From the NCBI GenBank assembly GCA_002705485.1, contig PAGT01000063.1, positions 5,209-11,287 of the forward strand: 6,079 nt of DNA, given 5' to 3'. Of this stretch, positions 1 to 6,079 are shown piece by piece. Numbering within the stretch: the first letter of the stretch is position 1; each line of letters starts with the position of its first letter. The notes beneath the pieces were generated by a model. The model saw only the letters and a list, made by a program, of their open reading frames with translations, did not search any database and was not told the origin of the DNA. A program made the translations under genes and the position numbers. Source of the DNA: Flavobacteriales bacterium (GTDB lineage Bacteria; Bacteroidota; Bacteroidia; Flavobacteriales; Flavobacteriaceae).

Positions 1-555
1 GAGTTTAAAAAAAATCCGTTAGAAAAAGGAGATATAGTGTTTTTAGGAAATAGCATTACCCAGGGTGGTAATAATTGGAATCAAAGATTTAATCACTCAA
101 ATATTAAAAATCGAGGAATAGGTGGAGATGTGACAGATGGTGTATTGGCTAGGTTAGACGAAATCATTTTTTTTAGACCAAAAGCTGTTTTTTTACTAAT
201 TGGAATAAATGACCTATGGAATATAAGCCCTAATATTCCAGAAATAGAATACATCGGAAACAATATAATTGAAATAGCTAAGCGAATAAAACAAAAGTCT
301 AGTAAAACCAAAGTTTATATCCAAACGATTTTACCTATTGAAAAAAAAAATTTTAAGGAACCTATTAAAAGTATCAACTCAATAATTAAAAAAAATCAAG
401 ACACTAATGTTTTTGAAATAATTGATCTTTATTCTGTTTTTGTGGATGAGCAGGGGCTAATAAAAAGTGATTTGAGCACTGACGGAGTACATTTAAACGA
501 AGCTGGCTACCAGGTTTGGGTTGATTATATAAAACCGATCTTTGAAACTCTATAA
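1..555 (+). CDS. SGNH/GDSL-type esterase/hydrolase, 5'-truncated by window edge
   Basis: The frame is open from base 1 (E-F-K-K-N-P-L-E-K-G-D-I-V-F-L-G-N-S), so the gene begins before the window and the GTG at 37 is an internal Val codon. The visible 184 residues carry the SGNH blocks in order: nucleophile Ser18 in GNSITQG, the block II glycine in RGIGGD (about 39-43), GIND with oxyanion-hole Asn70, and the C-terminal DGVHL with Asp161 and His164. All catalytic residues are therefore present, and only a signal peptide or short N-terminal helix is likely missing. Members of this family remove acetyl or acyl groups from glycans or lipids; the substrate here cannot be told. The fold resembles the PAF-acetylhydrolase-like branch common in Bacteroidota, where the protein is usually exported. 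A small membrane peptide gene starts 13 nt after the stop, suggesting co-transcription. Confidence 0.93.
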   Translation, partial: EFKKNPLEKGDIVFLGNSITQGGNNWNQRFNHSNIKNRGIGGDVTDGVLARLDEIIFFRPKAVFLLIGINDLWNISPNIPEIEYIGNNIIEIAKRIKQKSSKTKVYIQTILPIEKKNFKEPIKSINSIIKKNQDTNVFEIIDLYSVFVDEQGLIKSDLSTDGVHLNEAGYQVWVDYIKPIFETL

Positions 556-568
556 TTTTACATTTGAA

Positions 569-697
569 ATGAGTTTAAAAGACCGTTTTGTGATTATTCT
601 TCTTGGACTTATTGGAGGTGTTTTATTGCTAAATTTTTTTTTCTGGTTTTTACAAAATATTTTATTTGAAATTTTAAAGCCGTATTTTTCTATGTAA
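569..697 (+). CDS. Small single-helix membrane protein, 42 aa
   Basis: ATG at 569 opens a 42-codon frame ending in TAA at 695-697. The product starts MSLKDRFVIILLGLIGGVLL and continues into an aromatic-rich stretch (LNFFFWFLQ, about 21-29) and a short tail (KPYFSM). Residues about 7-30 form one hydrophobic helix containing a Gly-Gly pair. The charged N-terminus (KDR) is short, and there is no lipobox or signal-peptidase site, so it looks like a membrane-anchored miniprotein rather than a secreted one. It begins 13 nt after the esterase stop, in a different frame, and fills most of the gap before the next gene. No known family is recognised. Supporting a real gene are the sensible hydrophobic pattern, the ATG start and the operon-like spacing. 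Against it are its length and the T-rich DNA, which favours hydrophobic codons by chance. Confidence 0.5.
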   Translation: MSLKDRFVIILLGLIGGVLLLNFFFWFLQNILFEILKPYFSM

Positions 698-731
698 TTT
701 TTTTAACCAACTGATTTTGAAATAAAACTTT

Positions 732-1238
732 ATGTTAAAACATTTTTTGAAACTGATTTTATTTTTTTTAATTGTACATTCTTGCAGTGGTGAATCAATG
801 ATTTTTACTTTAAAAACTTCTGCTATTCCAGAATTAGGCGGGAGTGTGTCACCTAGGATCGGAGAATTTGAGGATGGACAAAAAGTTGTTGTTAGGGCAA
901 CCCCCAATAAAGGATATGTTTTAGAGAGCTGGTCCGGCGCTACTGGAAAATCTGATACTACCAGCGTGATTATGAATTCGGATTTAGAAATAGTCGCAAA
1001 TTTCATAAAAGTTAAACATAATCTTACAGTTTACATTATCGGAAAAGGAACTGTTAAAGAGGACATAATAAAATCCGGGACTACTAATTCCTATAAAGAC
1101 CAGACAATAATTGAATTAACTGCAACTCCAAGTTCAGGATCAAAATTTGTGCAATGGAAAGGAGATATGTTGGGCACTACAAATCCGCAACAGATGGTAA
1201 TTAACAAAGCCAAAACTGTGACAGCAGTTTTTGAATAA
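732..1238 (+). CDS. Lipoprotein with two InlB-B-like (divergent Flg_new type) beta repeats
   Basis: The 168-residue product begins with a lipoprotein signal peptide: Lys3/Lys7, a hydrophobic core, and lipobox V-H-S-Cys18. After the cysteine (S-G-E-S) it consists almost entirely of two tandem repeats. Repeat 1 covers about 25-91 and repeat 2 about 97-167. Each follows the scheme G-G/K-G-x-V, a polar loop, a D-G-Q or K-D-Q turn, V/I-x-L/V-x-A-T-P, G-x-x-F/V-x-x-W-x-G, a loop, then a V/I-x-A-x-F ending. This is the pattern of the divergent InlB B-repeat / bacterial repeat domain, a small beta module found in surface and adhesin-like proteins. No catalytic domain is present, so the protein is probably a lipid-anchored envelope or surface module with a binding or spacer role. 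ATG at 732 is the only start that keeps the signal peptide. The next gene, also a lipoprotein, lies 60 nt downstream on the same strand. Confidence 0.85.
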   Translation: MLKHFLKLILFFLIVHSCSGESMIFTLKTSAIPELGGSVSPRIGEFEDGQKVVVRATPNKGYVLESWSGATGKSDTTSVIMNSDLEIVANFIKVKHNLTVYIIGKGTVKEDIIKSGTTNSYKDQTIIELTATPSSGSKFVQWKGDMLGTTNPQQMVINKAKTVTAVFE

Positions 1239-1298
1239 AACTTTTTTTATGTCTGCATCTGTCTATTAGTTTGATGTAACATTTATTATATTTATAAA

Positions 1299-2102
1299 AT
1301 GAAAAAACTTTTTCTGCTCACATTTTTTCTAATCTTATCTTGTGGTGGAGATTCTGATAATGAAAATGCTGCTAGTGATGATTCAAAAAATGATTTTCCT
1401 AATTACATTGATTCAAATAATCTTAGAATTTTTGCAAGAGAAGGAGTAACAGAAAAGTTCTTGAACAATGTTGGACTGACATATAACGAAATGTTTATGG
1501 ATAATTCAAATATTAATTCATCCATGAGATTACAGTTTTTAACCACTTGTAAAGAAAAATATGTCTATCAAAGAGTTGGTGTAGACGGTATGGCAAATAA
1601 TTCAAATTTTGATTCTGGAACCCCTCCCAAGCCATATGATGACAATGCAACAGACTACATTTGGGAGATGAAAACCGGGGGATCAGATCAGTTGGGAGAA
1701 GTAATAGAACACTTATTACATACTGTAACTGCAGTTGGACTATACCTTACTTTTAATGATTGGAATTATAAAAACACTTCATCACAATTATATTTAGCTA
1801 TGAATGAAGCGATAGACAAAGGAATTTATGATATATCTAGTTATAATAATTTGAAAAGTGATGATGCTTATCAAAGAATTATTACTCAAGAATATGCTTA
1901 TTGGTTGATTTTAGCTGAATGGGACTTATACGTGGCGACTGGAAAAAAAGATAATGGTATGACTGGAAATGGTGAGTTTACCATCGGGACACCTTCAGAA
2001 ATACAATCTCAATTACCTTTAGGTCACAAGTTATATAAAGATTATATCGAGAAAATATTTTCAATTCCTGAAAAAGATAAATTATCAGTATTATTCCCAT
2101 AA
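1299..2102 (+). CDS. Putative surface lipoprotein of unknown function with E-x3-H-x2-H motif
   Basis: The 267-residue product has a classical lipoprotein signal peptide (MKK, hydrophobic core, L-I-L-S-Cys15). An acidic low-complexity linker follows (G-G-D-S-D-N-E-N), resembling the lipoprotein export signal that sends Bacteroidota lipoproteins to the outer face of the outer membrane. The mature domain from about residue 36 is mainly alpha-helical by eye and rich in aromatic residues. I do not recognise a named family. Its most distinctive stretch is 130-147, containing Glu134, Glu137, His138 and His141 (EVIEHLLHT) followed by a hydrophobic segment. A second acidic helix (Q-E-Y-A-Y-W-L-I-L-A-E-W-D, about 197-209) could sit opposite. 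These residues could form a metal site, but the motif is neither HExxH nor HxxEH, so an enzymatic role is speculation. The ATG start lies in an A-rich context (ATAAAATGAAAAAA) with no Shine-Dalgarno sequence, as is usual in this phylum. Confidence 0.85.
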   Translation: MKKLFLLTFFLILSCGGDSDNENAASDDSKNDFPNYIDSNNLRIFAREGVTEKFLNNVGLTYNEMFMDNSNINSSMRLQFLTTCKEKYVYQRVGVDGMANNSNFDSGTPPKPYDDNATDYIWEMKTGGSDQLGEVIEHLLHTVTAVGLYLTFNDWNYKNTSSQLYLAMNEAIDKGIYDISSYNNLKSDDAYQRIITQEYAYWLILAEWDLYVATGKKDNGMTGNGEFTIGTPSEIQSQLPLGHKLYKDYIEKIFSIPEKDKLSVLFP

Positions 2103-2142
2103 TTATTTAACAATATATTTTTTTTTATAAAAATTTCGTAGC

Positions 2143-2150
2143 TATATTCG
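2143..2150 (+). promoter_or_regulatory. Bacteroidota-type promoter, -7 box (TATATTCG)
   Basis: TATATTCG matches 7 of 8 positions of the Bacteroidota -7 consensus TANNTTTG and is followed by CAC, a frequent downstream context in flavobacterial promoters. The expected -33 region (TTTG, about 19 nt upstream) falls in a T-run at 2118-2126, giving only TTTT, so the upstream element is weak. The predicted transcription start, a few bases downstream at about 2154-2157, coincides with the first bases of the riboswitch aptamer, which supports both calls. Confidence 0.6.
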
Positions 2151-2153
2151 CAC

Positions 2154-2225
2154 ACTTAATTGGGGTGCTAAGGCTGAGAATAAACCCATAGAACTTGCTA
2201 AGTAATTTTAGAAAAGGAAAATAGT
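2154..2225 (+). promoter_or_regulatory. TPP riboswitch (THI element) controlling the downstream propeller lipoprotein
   Basis: The conserved thi-box blocks occur in order with correct spacing: GGGGTGC (2162-2168), GGCTGAGA (2172-2179), ACCC (2184-2187), GAACTTG (2191-2197), TAAT (2203-2206) and AAGGAAAA (2214-2221). GGG pairs with CCC to form P2. CTAAG (2198-2202) pairs with TTTAG (2207-2211) around a TAAT loop as P5. CTT (2194-2196) can pair with AAG (2214-2216) as P4, replacing the usual CCU/AGG pair. P3 is reduced to about one or two pairs around TAAG (2169-2172). A weak, interrupted P1 can form between ACTTAATT (2154-2161) and AATAGT (2220-2225). TPP aptamers sense thiamin pyrophosphate and normally switch genes off when it is abundant. 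No hairpin plus U-tract follows, so control by start-codon access or an unseen structure is more likely than a classical terminator. The start codon is 32 nt beyond the aptamer. Confidence 0.88.
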
Positions 2226-2257
2226 ATCACAGCTCTAGAATCTATAAAATCTTTCAA

Positions 2258-3274
2258 ATGAAAAAACACTTTTTTATAACATTTTTAATTTTTGTTTTAG
2301 GTTGTAAAGTCGATGACAATGAAGGTTTAAATCAATCACCATCTGTTGAATGGACTTTTGTTGCATGTGAGGGGAATTATGGAGCCAGTAATGGATCAAT
2401 TACAATGATAAATAACCTTGGAGAGATTAAGAGTGTCAGCGATGTGGGTGATGTCGTTCAATCTATTGAAGTTTACAAGAACAAATTATTTGTAATAATA
2501 AATAATAGTCATAAAATAAAAGCATTTGATATTACAAAAGAAGGATTGCGTTTGCCTGGAATTGAAGTTGATACTAATAATTCTAGCCCAAGAGAAATGG
2601 TATTTTTAAATGATAAGCTTTATTTTACAAATTGGAATACTTCAGACGTGAAAGTTCTTAATTTGATTAATTATGTAATTGAAGATTCTATAAAAGTTGA
2701 TGGCAAGCCGGAATCAATTTTAGTTGACGGAACGGATCTATGGGTTGGAATTCAATTAAATAATGATTTTTCGGATGGAAACAAACTACTAAAAATAGAT
2801 ACCAAGTCTAATGCTATTACTGGTACTTTTGACATTGGGAAAGGTCCAACATCTCTAGCTATTTACAATAATAACATTTATGTTGCAAATACTTTTTATG
2901 ATGAAAATTACAATGCTTTTTATGGCTCAAGCAGATTAGACAAAATAGATCAAGAGATTGATATTAAATATTATGGTTCTGGTGTGGTATGTGGAGGGGA
3001 TGTTTTAAACTATACAAACAAAATTTTTAGATCGTTCTCAGGTGGAGCTGCTATCTTGGATGAGAAATTAAATATAATAGAAAACACTAAAATAGGAGAC
3101 TATGTGCCTGGTCAATTATACTCAGCTGAAATTATCGGCAACTATATTTATTTTGGATTAACAAACTATACCGATTTTAACAAAGTTAAAGTTGTGGATT
3201 TCTATAATAATGAAGTAGGTTCATTTGATGTAGGAATCATCCCTGGGGATTTTGCCTATTGGACATCAAACTAA
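2258..3274 (+). CDS. TPP-riboswitch-controlled seven-bladed beta-propeller surface lipoprotein (YncE/DUF5074-like), putative thiamin-binding
   Basis: The 338-residue product has a lipoprotein signal peptide (MKKHFF, hydrophobic core, V-L-G-Cys16). An acidic linker follows (K-V-D-D-N-E), typical of surface-exposed Bacteroidota lipoproteins. The rest is built of propeller blades that repeat the pattern hydrophobic strand, N-x-x-I/L-Y/F-V, then a strand ending in a K-x-x-D-like turn. I count seven, at about 33-58, 66-92, 110-136, 149-181, 195-231, 244-274 and 285-315. The opening FVACEGNYGASNGSI resembles the start of YncE/DUF5074-type surface proteins. A member of that fold class, BtuG, captures cobalamin at the cell surface next to the TonB-dependent receptor BtuB. 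Here a TPP riboswitch precedes the gene and the next gene is convergent, so thiamin control applies to this gene alone. I infer surface capture of thiamin or a related compound. The fold call is fairly sure; the ligand is a hypothesis. Confidence 0.88.
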   Translation: MKKHFFITFLIFVLGCKVDDNEGLNQSPSVEWTFVACEGNYGASNGSITMINNLGEIKSVSDVGDVVQSIEVYKNKLFVIINNSHKIKAFDITKEGLRLPGIEVDTNNSSPREMVFLNDKLYFTNWNTSDVKVLNLINYVIEDSIKVDGKPESILVDGTDLWVGIQLNNDFSDGNKLLKIDTKSNAITGTFDIGKGPTSLAIYNNNIYVANTFYDENYNAFYGSSRLDKIDQEIDIKYYGSGVVCGGDVLNYTNKIFRSFSGGAAILDEKLNIIENTKIGDYVPGQLYSAEIIGNYIYFGLTNYTDFNKVKVVDFYNNEVGSFDVGIIPGDFAYWTSN

Positions 3275-3276
3275 TA

Positions 3277-4605
3277 TTATTTTCCAATAATAATAAATTC
3301 TGTTTGACGGCCATTAACATATCTAAAACCTTCTTTCTCAAAAATACCTGCCTCTTCCAACATTATTCGGATTTCCTTACCCCACTCCTTAATATAACTT
3401 TTGTTGTTGAGTTCAATTGCATAGGCTGTGTCAAACATCATTGGAACATCACCATTAACAGGCACTCCTTGTTGAGAATCCCACATTCCTATAGTTGTTC
3501 CTGCTGAATGCCCAAATGTTCCTAAAGGATGTGTATAAATTTGAGGTTTTAATCCTTCTTTTGTTCCAATTTCAAGTGAAGATTTCAAAATATCATTACC
3601 TGATCTTTTGTGTTTAAATTGATTTGTAAATATATCTTGAAGTCTATTTGCATCAATCAAAGCATTAGTTAAAAAATCTGGGGCTTTATTTTCACCGGGT
3701 TTTAAAACATATGCAAGTTGTTGACAATCTGTATTTAAAGTCAAATAGCTGATACCAAAATCGCAATGAACCAAGTCTCCAGGTTGAATGATATCAAATT
3801 TAGATTTACCGTCAAAAGCGTACAAATCACTTTTTTCGTTTCTTTGAACGTCAACAGTTGGGTGAAACCATGTTTGTAAATTTAGGTCCAAGACTTTCTC
3901 TCTCATCCACCAGACAACATCATTTGTTGTTGTTATCCCAGGTGAAATTACTTTGGTTGAAAAAGCTTCTTTTATAATATTACGCGTTATCCTTACAAGT
4001 TGGCTGAATATAACTTTCTCTTTTTCAGTTCTTGTTTCTATCCAGCGGATTCCTAATTTTTCAGCAGAAATAATTTTTTTTTGAATTTCTTTTGGCGCAT
4101 TATTATAAAAAAGTTCATGATCTGTTTTAGAAATACCATCTACCAGTGCAAAGTTTTTGGAAAAATTTAAACCAATTTTTTTTGGTGCTTTTAGTGAAAT
4201 GTAATCGTATAATGCCTTGAATTGGTCTGGGGTTTCATCTTTATTCCAAATGGATGGAATATTGTCGCCAAAATTATACCTAGATATAGCTGCTTTATCT
4301 AATTTTTTAGAACTTTTATCATAATGAAATACCAGAATTGTTCTTCTTCGAGCGTTTAGCCATGTTGGAGGTAAGAATGTTTTAATTATTGGGTCTTCAT
4401 TGTATTCTCTTGCGATTATAATCCACATATCAATACCAGTTTCCTCCATTAATTGTGGAAGTAAATTTTCTATTCTATCTTTTTGAATTTCTTTAATTAC
4501 AGAAGCTCTTTCTTTTAAATCAAGAATATCTTGAGAAAAAGATGATTGAAAGAAAAATAATAAGACAAGTATCAGATTGGTATTATAAATAAAAAGATTT
4601 TTCAT
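3277..4605 (-). CDS. Secreted M24 family metallopeptidase (Xaa-Pro aminopeptidase-like)
   Basis: The 442-residue product starts with a type I signal peptide (hydrophobic 10-20, likely cut near S-F-S-Q/D, residues 24-26). Next come a creatinase/prolidase-type N-terminal domain (about 35-180) and a C-terminal pita-bread domain (about 195-435). All five expected metal ligands are visible: Asp282 (HCDFG), Asp293 (NTDCQQ, the usual 11-residue spacing), His366 (FGHSAG), Glu398 (AIEL) and Glu417 or Glu418 (IRIMLEE). His359 (THPLG) fits the extra active-site histidine of the family. It should therefore be an active dinuclear metal peptidase in the periplasm or outside the cell, probably removing N-terminal residues before proline or splitting dipeptides; exact specificity is not readable. 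It lies 22 nt downstream of the hydrolase fusion gene on the same strand, so the two are probably co-transcribed and may act together in peptide breakdown. Its stop is 2 nt from that of the convergent propeller gene. Confidence 0.93.
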   Translation of the reverse strand: MKNLFIYNTNLILVLLFFFQSSFSQDILDLKERASVIKEIQKDRIENLLPQLMEETGIDMWIIIAREYNEDPIIKTFLPPTWLNARRRTILVFHYDKSSKKLDKAAISRYNFGDNIPSIWNKDETPDQFKALYDYISLKAPKKIGLNFSKNFALVDGISKTDHELFYNNAPKEIQKKIISAEKLGIRWIETRTEKEKVIFSQLVRITRNIIKEAFSTKVISPGITTTNDVVWWMREKVLDLNLQTWFHPTVDVQRNEKSDLYAFDGKSKFDIIQPGDLVHCDFGISYLTLNTDCQQLAYVLKPGENKAPDFLTNALIDANRLQDIFTNQFKHKRSGNDILKSSLEIGTKEGLKPQIYTHPLGTFGHSAGTTIGMWDSQQGVPVNGDVPMMFDTAYAIELNNKSYIKEWGKEIRIMLEEAGIFEKEGFRYVNGRQTEFIIIGK

Positions 4606-4627
4606 AATTAGCTTTTTTAGAAACTAT

Positions 4628-6079
4628 TTACTTAACTGAAAATTGTTTGTACCAGTTTGCCTGATATTTAATTATTGTATCTCTGGGAATTCCGTGGCCC
4701 AGTTCATCATATACTATCACTTTTAAATTTTCTTTGGGCGTTCCAATTAGTTCTTTCCATGGTAGGTAAGATTCTTTGTATCCGAAAATACCATCTTGCT
4801 TTCCAATAATGTGAAAAATTGGTGTCTGGATTCTTCTTACGTAATAATGGGCTTCGATTTCTTTCTTTGATTTTTGCATCATTAGTCCACCGACTAATAT
4901 AAAAGCTGCTTTCACTCTATCGTCAATTGCTAATAGATAATTTGATGTTGTTGATCCCCAACTGTATCCATAATAGAAAAGATTCTCAAATTTAAAATCA
5001 TTTCTTGATTCGATATAATCAATGGATCTTTTGAAGTCTTTACCGATTTTGATTATTGTATTCTTGTATGTTTCAGATTCGTCTGGCCAAAAAGTATCAT
5101 AATTTTTTACTCTTGAAAATGTATTGTTATATATTGGGTGTATTACAGCATAACCTTCATCAATTAGATGCTTGTGAGTTATTAATAGGTTTTGTGGTAA
5201 ACTAGAGTCTTCATCTTGAATAATTCCTCCAGCAGTTGGATGTATAATTACAGGATTGTATTTGTCATTAAACTTATTTGAATAAATGATGTATCCAAAT
5301 AGTTTTTCATTGCTTTCATATGTTGTTGGCATTTCAAATTTTTGCGCGGTATAGCCATCTTGAAAATTTTCAATTGTGGTGGTTTTGGCATTGACCGGAG
5401 AGTTTTCATAATCAAACTGAGACTTGTACACGTCGAAAACTTCATCACTGACATCGGACAGTTCAGAAATGTTTCTGTTGTATTCAGGAATAATTTTATC
5501 GTCAAGTAGAGACGAATGATTTTCGTTCAATGTTTTTGCTAGTCTGATTCCATTTCCAATGCTTCTATCCATTGGAGAAAGACTGTAATAATTATTAAAG
5601 GTATATGGTTGTTCAGAAAATGATCCACCTAGAATTGAAAACCTTTGTTGATTTATTCCGTTTGGATTTAAGACCCATTCTTTTACATTCCCTCCTATAT
5701 TATTCAAACCATTTGATGATCCTCTTGAATCATCTACTAAAGTTGTTTGACTCGAATCATAATTACTGTTGTCTCTAACTTTTTTATTTACACTGGCACT
5801 GAAACCTGTTTCACCAGATGCATAAAGCCATTGATAAACATTGGGGAGTGAAAGTTTTTTATATCTTGAATAAGCTCGAGCCTCAAACCAACTTAGCCCT
5901 GTTACAGGATGATTTTCTAAACCAGCAGGGTGTTTGCCGTACGACCAATTTGATGGGCCTGATTTTCCATACTTACCAGTGAATGATTTTATGGATGAGT
6001 TAAAGTCTAGAATCTTACTTCCGACTTGAAATGGAAAATCCCAATATGATGGATTTTCATATCCCCCATCTTCAACAAA
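4628..6079 (-). CDS. SUMF1/FGE-like domain fused to C-terminal alpha/beta hydrolase; N-terminus outside window
   Basis: The frame stays open to the window edge, giving 483 residues with the N-terminus missing; the TTG at 5705-5707 is internal. Residues 1 to about 185 are a SUMF1/formylglycine-generating-enzyme-like fold, with FVEDGGYENP, HPVTGLSWFEARAY, LPNVYQW, GGNVKEWV, LGGSF and GIRLAK. The copper-binding cysteines of true formylglycine-generating enzymes are absent (GIRLAK instead of GFRCA), so this is probably a non-canonical or binding member. From about 230 an alpha/beta hydrolase follows. Its nucleophile Ser373 is in GYSWG (codon 4961-4963), the acid Asp429 in GKQDGIF (4793-4795) and the base His462 in ELGHGIP (4694-4696), a complete triad. 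This domain order matches a known multidomain family in which a kinase or another sensor/regulatory domain often precedes the FGE-like part; what precedes it here cannot be seen. The secreted M24 peptidase gene follows 22 nt downstream. Confidence 0.88.
   Translation of the reverse strand, partial: FVEDGGYENPSYWDFPFQVGSKILDFNSSIKSFTGKYGKSGPSNWSYGKHPAGLENHPVTGLSWFEARAYSRYKKLSLPNVYQWLYASGETGFSASVNKKVRDNSNYDSSQTTLVDDSRGSSNGLNNIGGNVKEWVLNPNGINQQRFSILGGSFSEQPYTFNNYYSLSPMDRSIGNGIRLAKTLNENHSSLLDDKIIPEYNRNISELSDVSDEVFDVYKSQFDYENSPVNAKTTTIENFQDGYTAQKFEMPTTYESNEKLFGYIIYSNKFNDKYNPVIIHPTAGGIIQDEDSSLPQNLLITHKHLIDEGYAVIHPIYNNTFSRVKNYDTFWPDESETYKNTIIKIGKDFKRSIDYIESRNDFKFENLFYYGYSWGSTTSNYLLAIDDRVKAAFILVGGLMMQKSKKEIEAHYYVRRIQTPIFHIIGKQDGIFGYKESYLPWKELIGTPKENLKVIVYDELGHGIPRDTIIKYQANWYKQFSVK

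Noticed and set aside
37..39. GTG as start codon of the SGNH esterase
   Set aside because: The frame is open upstream to base 1, and the residues before it (NPLEKGDI) are typical of the family just before the GNSIT block, so the codon is internal.
674..1006. Minus-strand open frame opposite the InlB-repeat lipoprotein
   Set aside because: It overlaps a convincing lipoprotein gene and has no recognisable domain or signal. The same applies to the open frames at 93-311 (-), 3259-3507 (+) and 5248-5505 (-).
1270..1294. Possible promoter before the 1299 gene (TTTG at 1270-1273, TATATTTA at 1287-1294)
   Set aside because: The spacing of 13 nt is far from the usual 19 or so, and the -7 box would put the transcription start at or inside the coding region.
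2122..2133. TTTTTATAAAAA palindrome as a terminator for the 1299-2102 gene
   Set aside because: It is pure A/T, has no loop and no following U-run, and it overlaps the likely -33 region of the next promoter.
2103..3274. Complete thiamin uptake locus with a TonB-dependent receptor
   Set aside because: Only the propeller lipoprotein follows the riboswitch; no receptor, PnuT-like transporter or thiamin biosynthesis gene is present in the window.
5705..5707. TTG as start codon of the hydrolase gene
   Set aside because: The 124 codons upstream to the window edge are open and clearly encode the earlier part of the FGE-like domain (HPVTGLSWFEA, LPNVYQW).
4628..6079. Canonical formylglycine-generating enzyme (sulfatase activator)
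   Set aside because: The active-site cysteines near the GFRCA position are absent and no sulfatase gene is in the window.

Overview
The window is AT-rich and reads like a chromosomal stretch from a flavobacterium-like member of the Bacteroidota, probably marine or free-living. The evidence is lipoprotein signal peptides with acidic linkers just after the lipidated cysteine, start codons in A-rich contexts with no Shine-Dalgarno sequence, a -7 box of the Bacteroidota type (TANNTTTG-like), and protein families typical of that phylum. I see no mobile element, tRNA, rRNA or CRISPR array.

Plus-strand half (1-3274): the 3' part of an SGNH/GDSL esterase gene (1-555) is followed 13 nt later by a 42-codon single-helix membrane peptide gene (569-697). 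Next come a lipoprotein with two InlB-B-like beta repeats (732-1238) and a lipoprotein of unknown function with an E-x3-H-x2-H motif (1299-2102). A 155-nt gap then holds a promoter (-7 box 2143-2150) and a TPP (thiamin pyrophosphate) riboswitch (about 2154-2225). The riboswitch leads directly into a seven-bladed beta-propeller surface lipoprotein (2258-3274).

Minus-strand half (3277-6079): an apparent operon reads from the right edge leftward. Its first visible gene is truncated at the window edge and encodes a SUMF1/FGE-like domain fused to an alpha/beta hydrolase. After 22 nt follows a secreted M24 (Xaa-Pro-type) metallopeptidase. The operon converges on the propeller gene with only 2 nt between the stop codons.

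The most interesting element is the riboswitch plus propeller pair. The propeller resembles the YncE/DUF5074 type of surface lipoprotein, the fold class of the cobalamin-capturing BtuG of Bacteroides. Here it is the only gene that can lie under thiamin control, because the next gene is convergent. This suggests a thiamin (or thiamin precursor or phosphate ester) capture protein encoded apart from any TonB-dependent receptor. That function is inferred from gene control and fold; the sequence does not show ligand binding directly.
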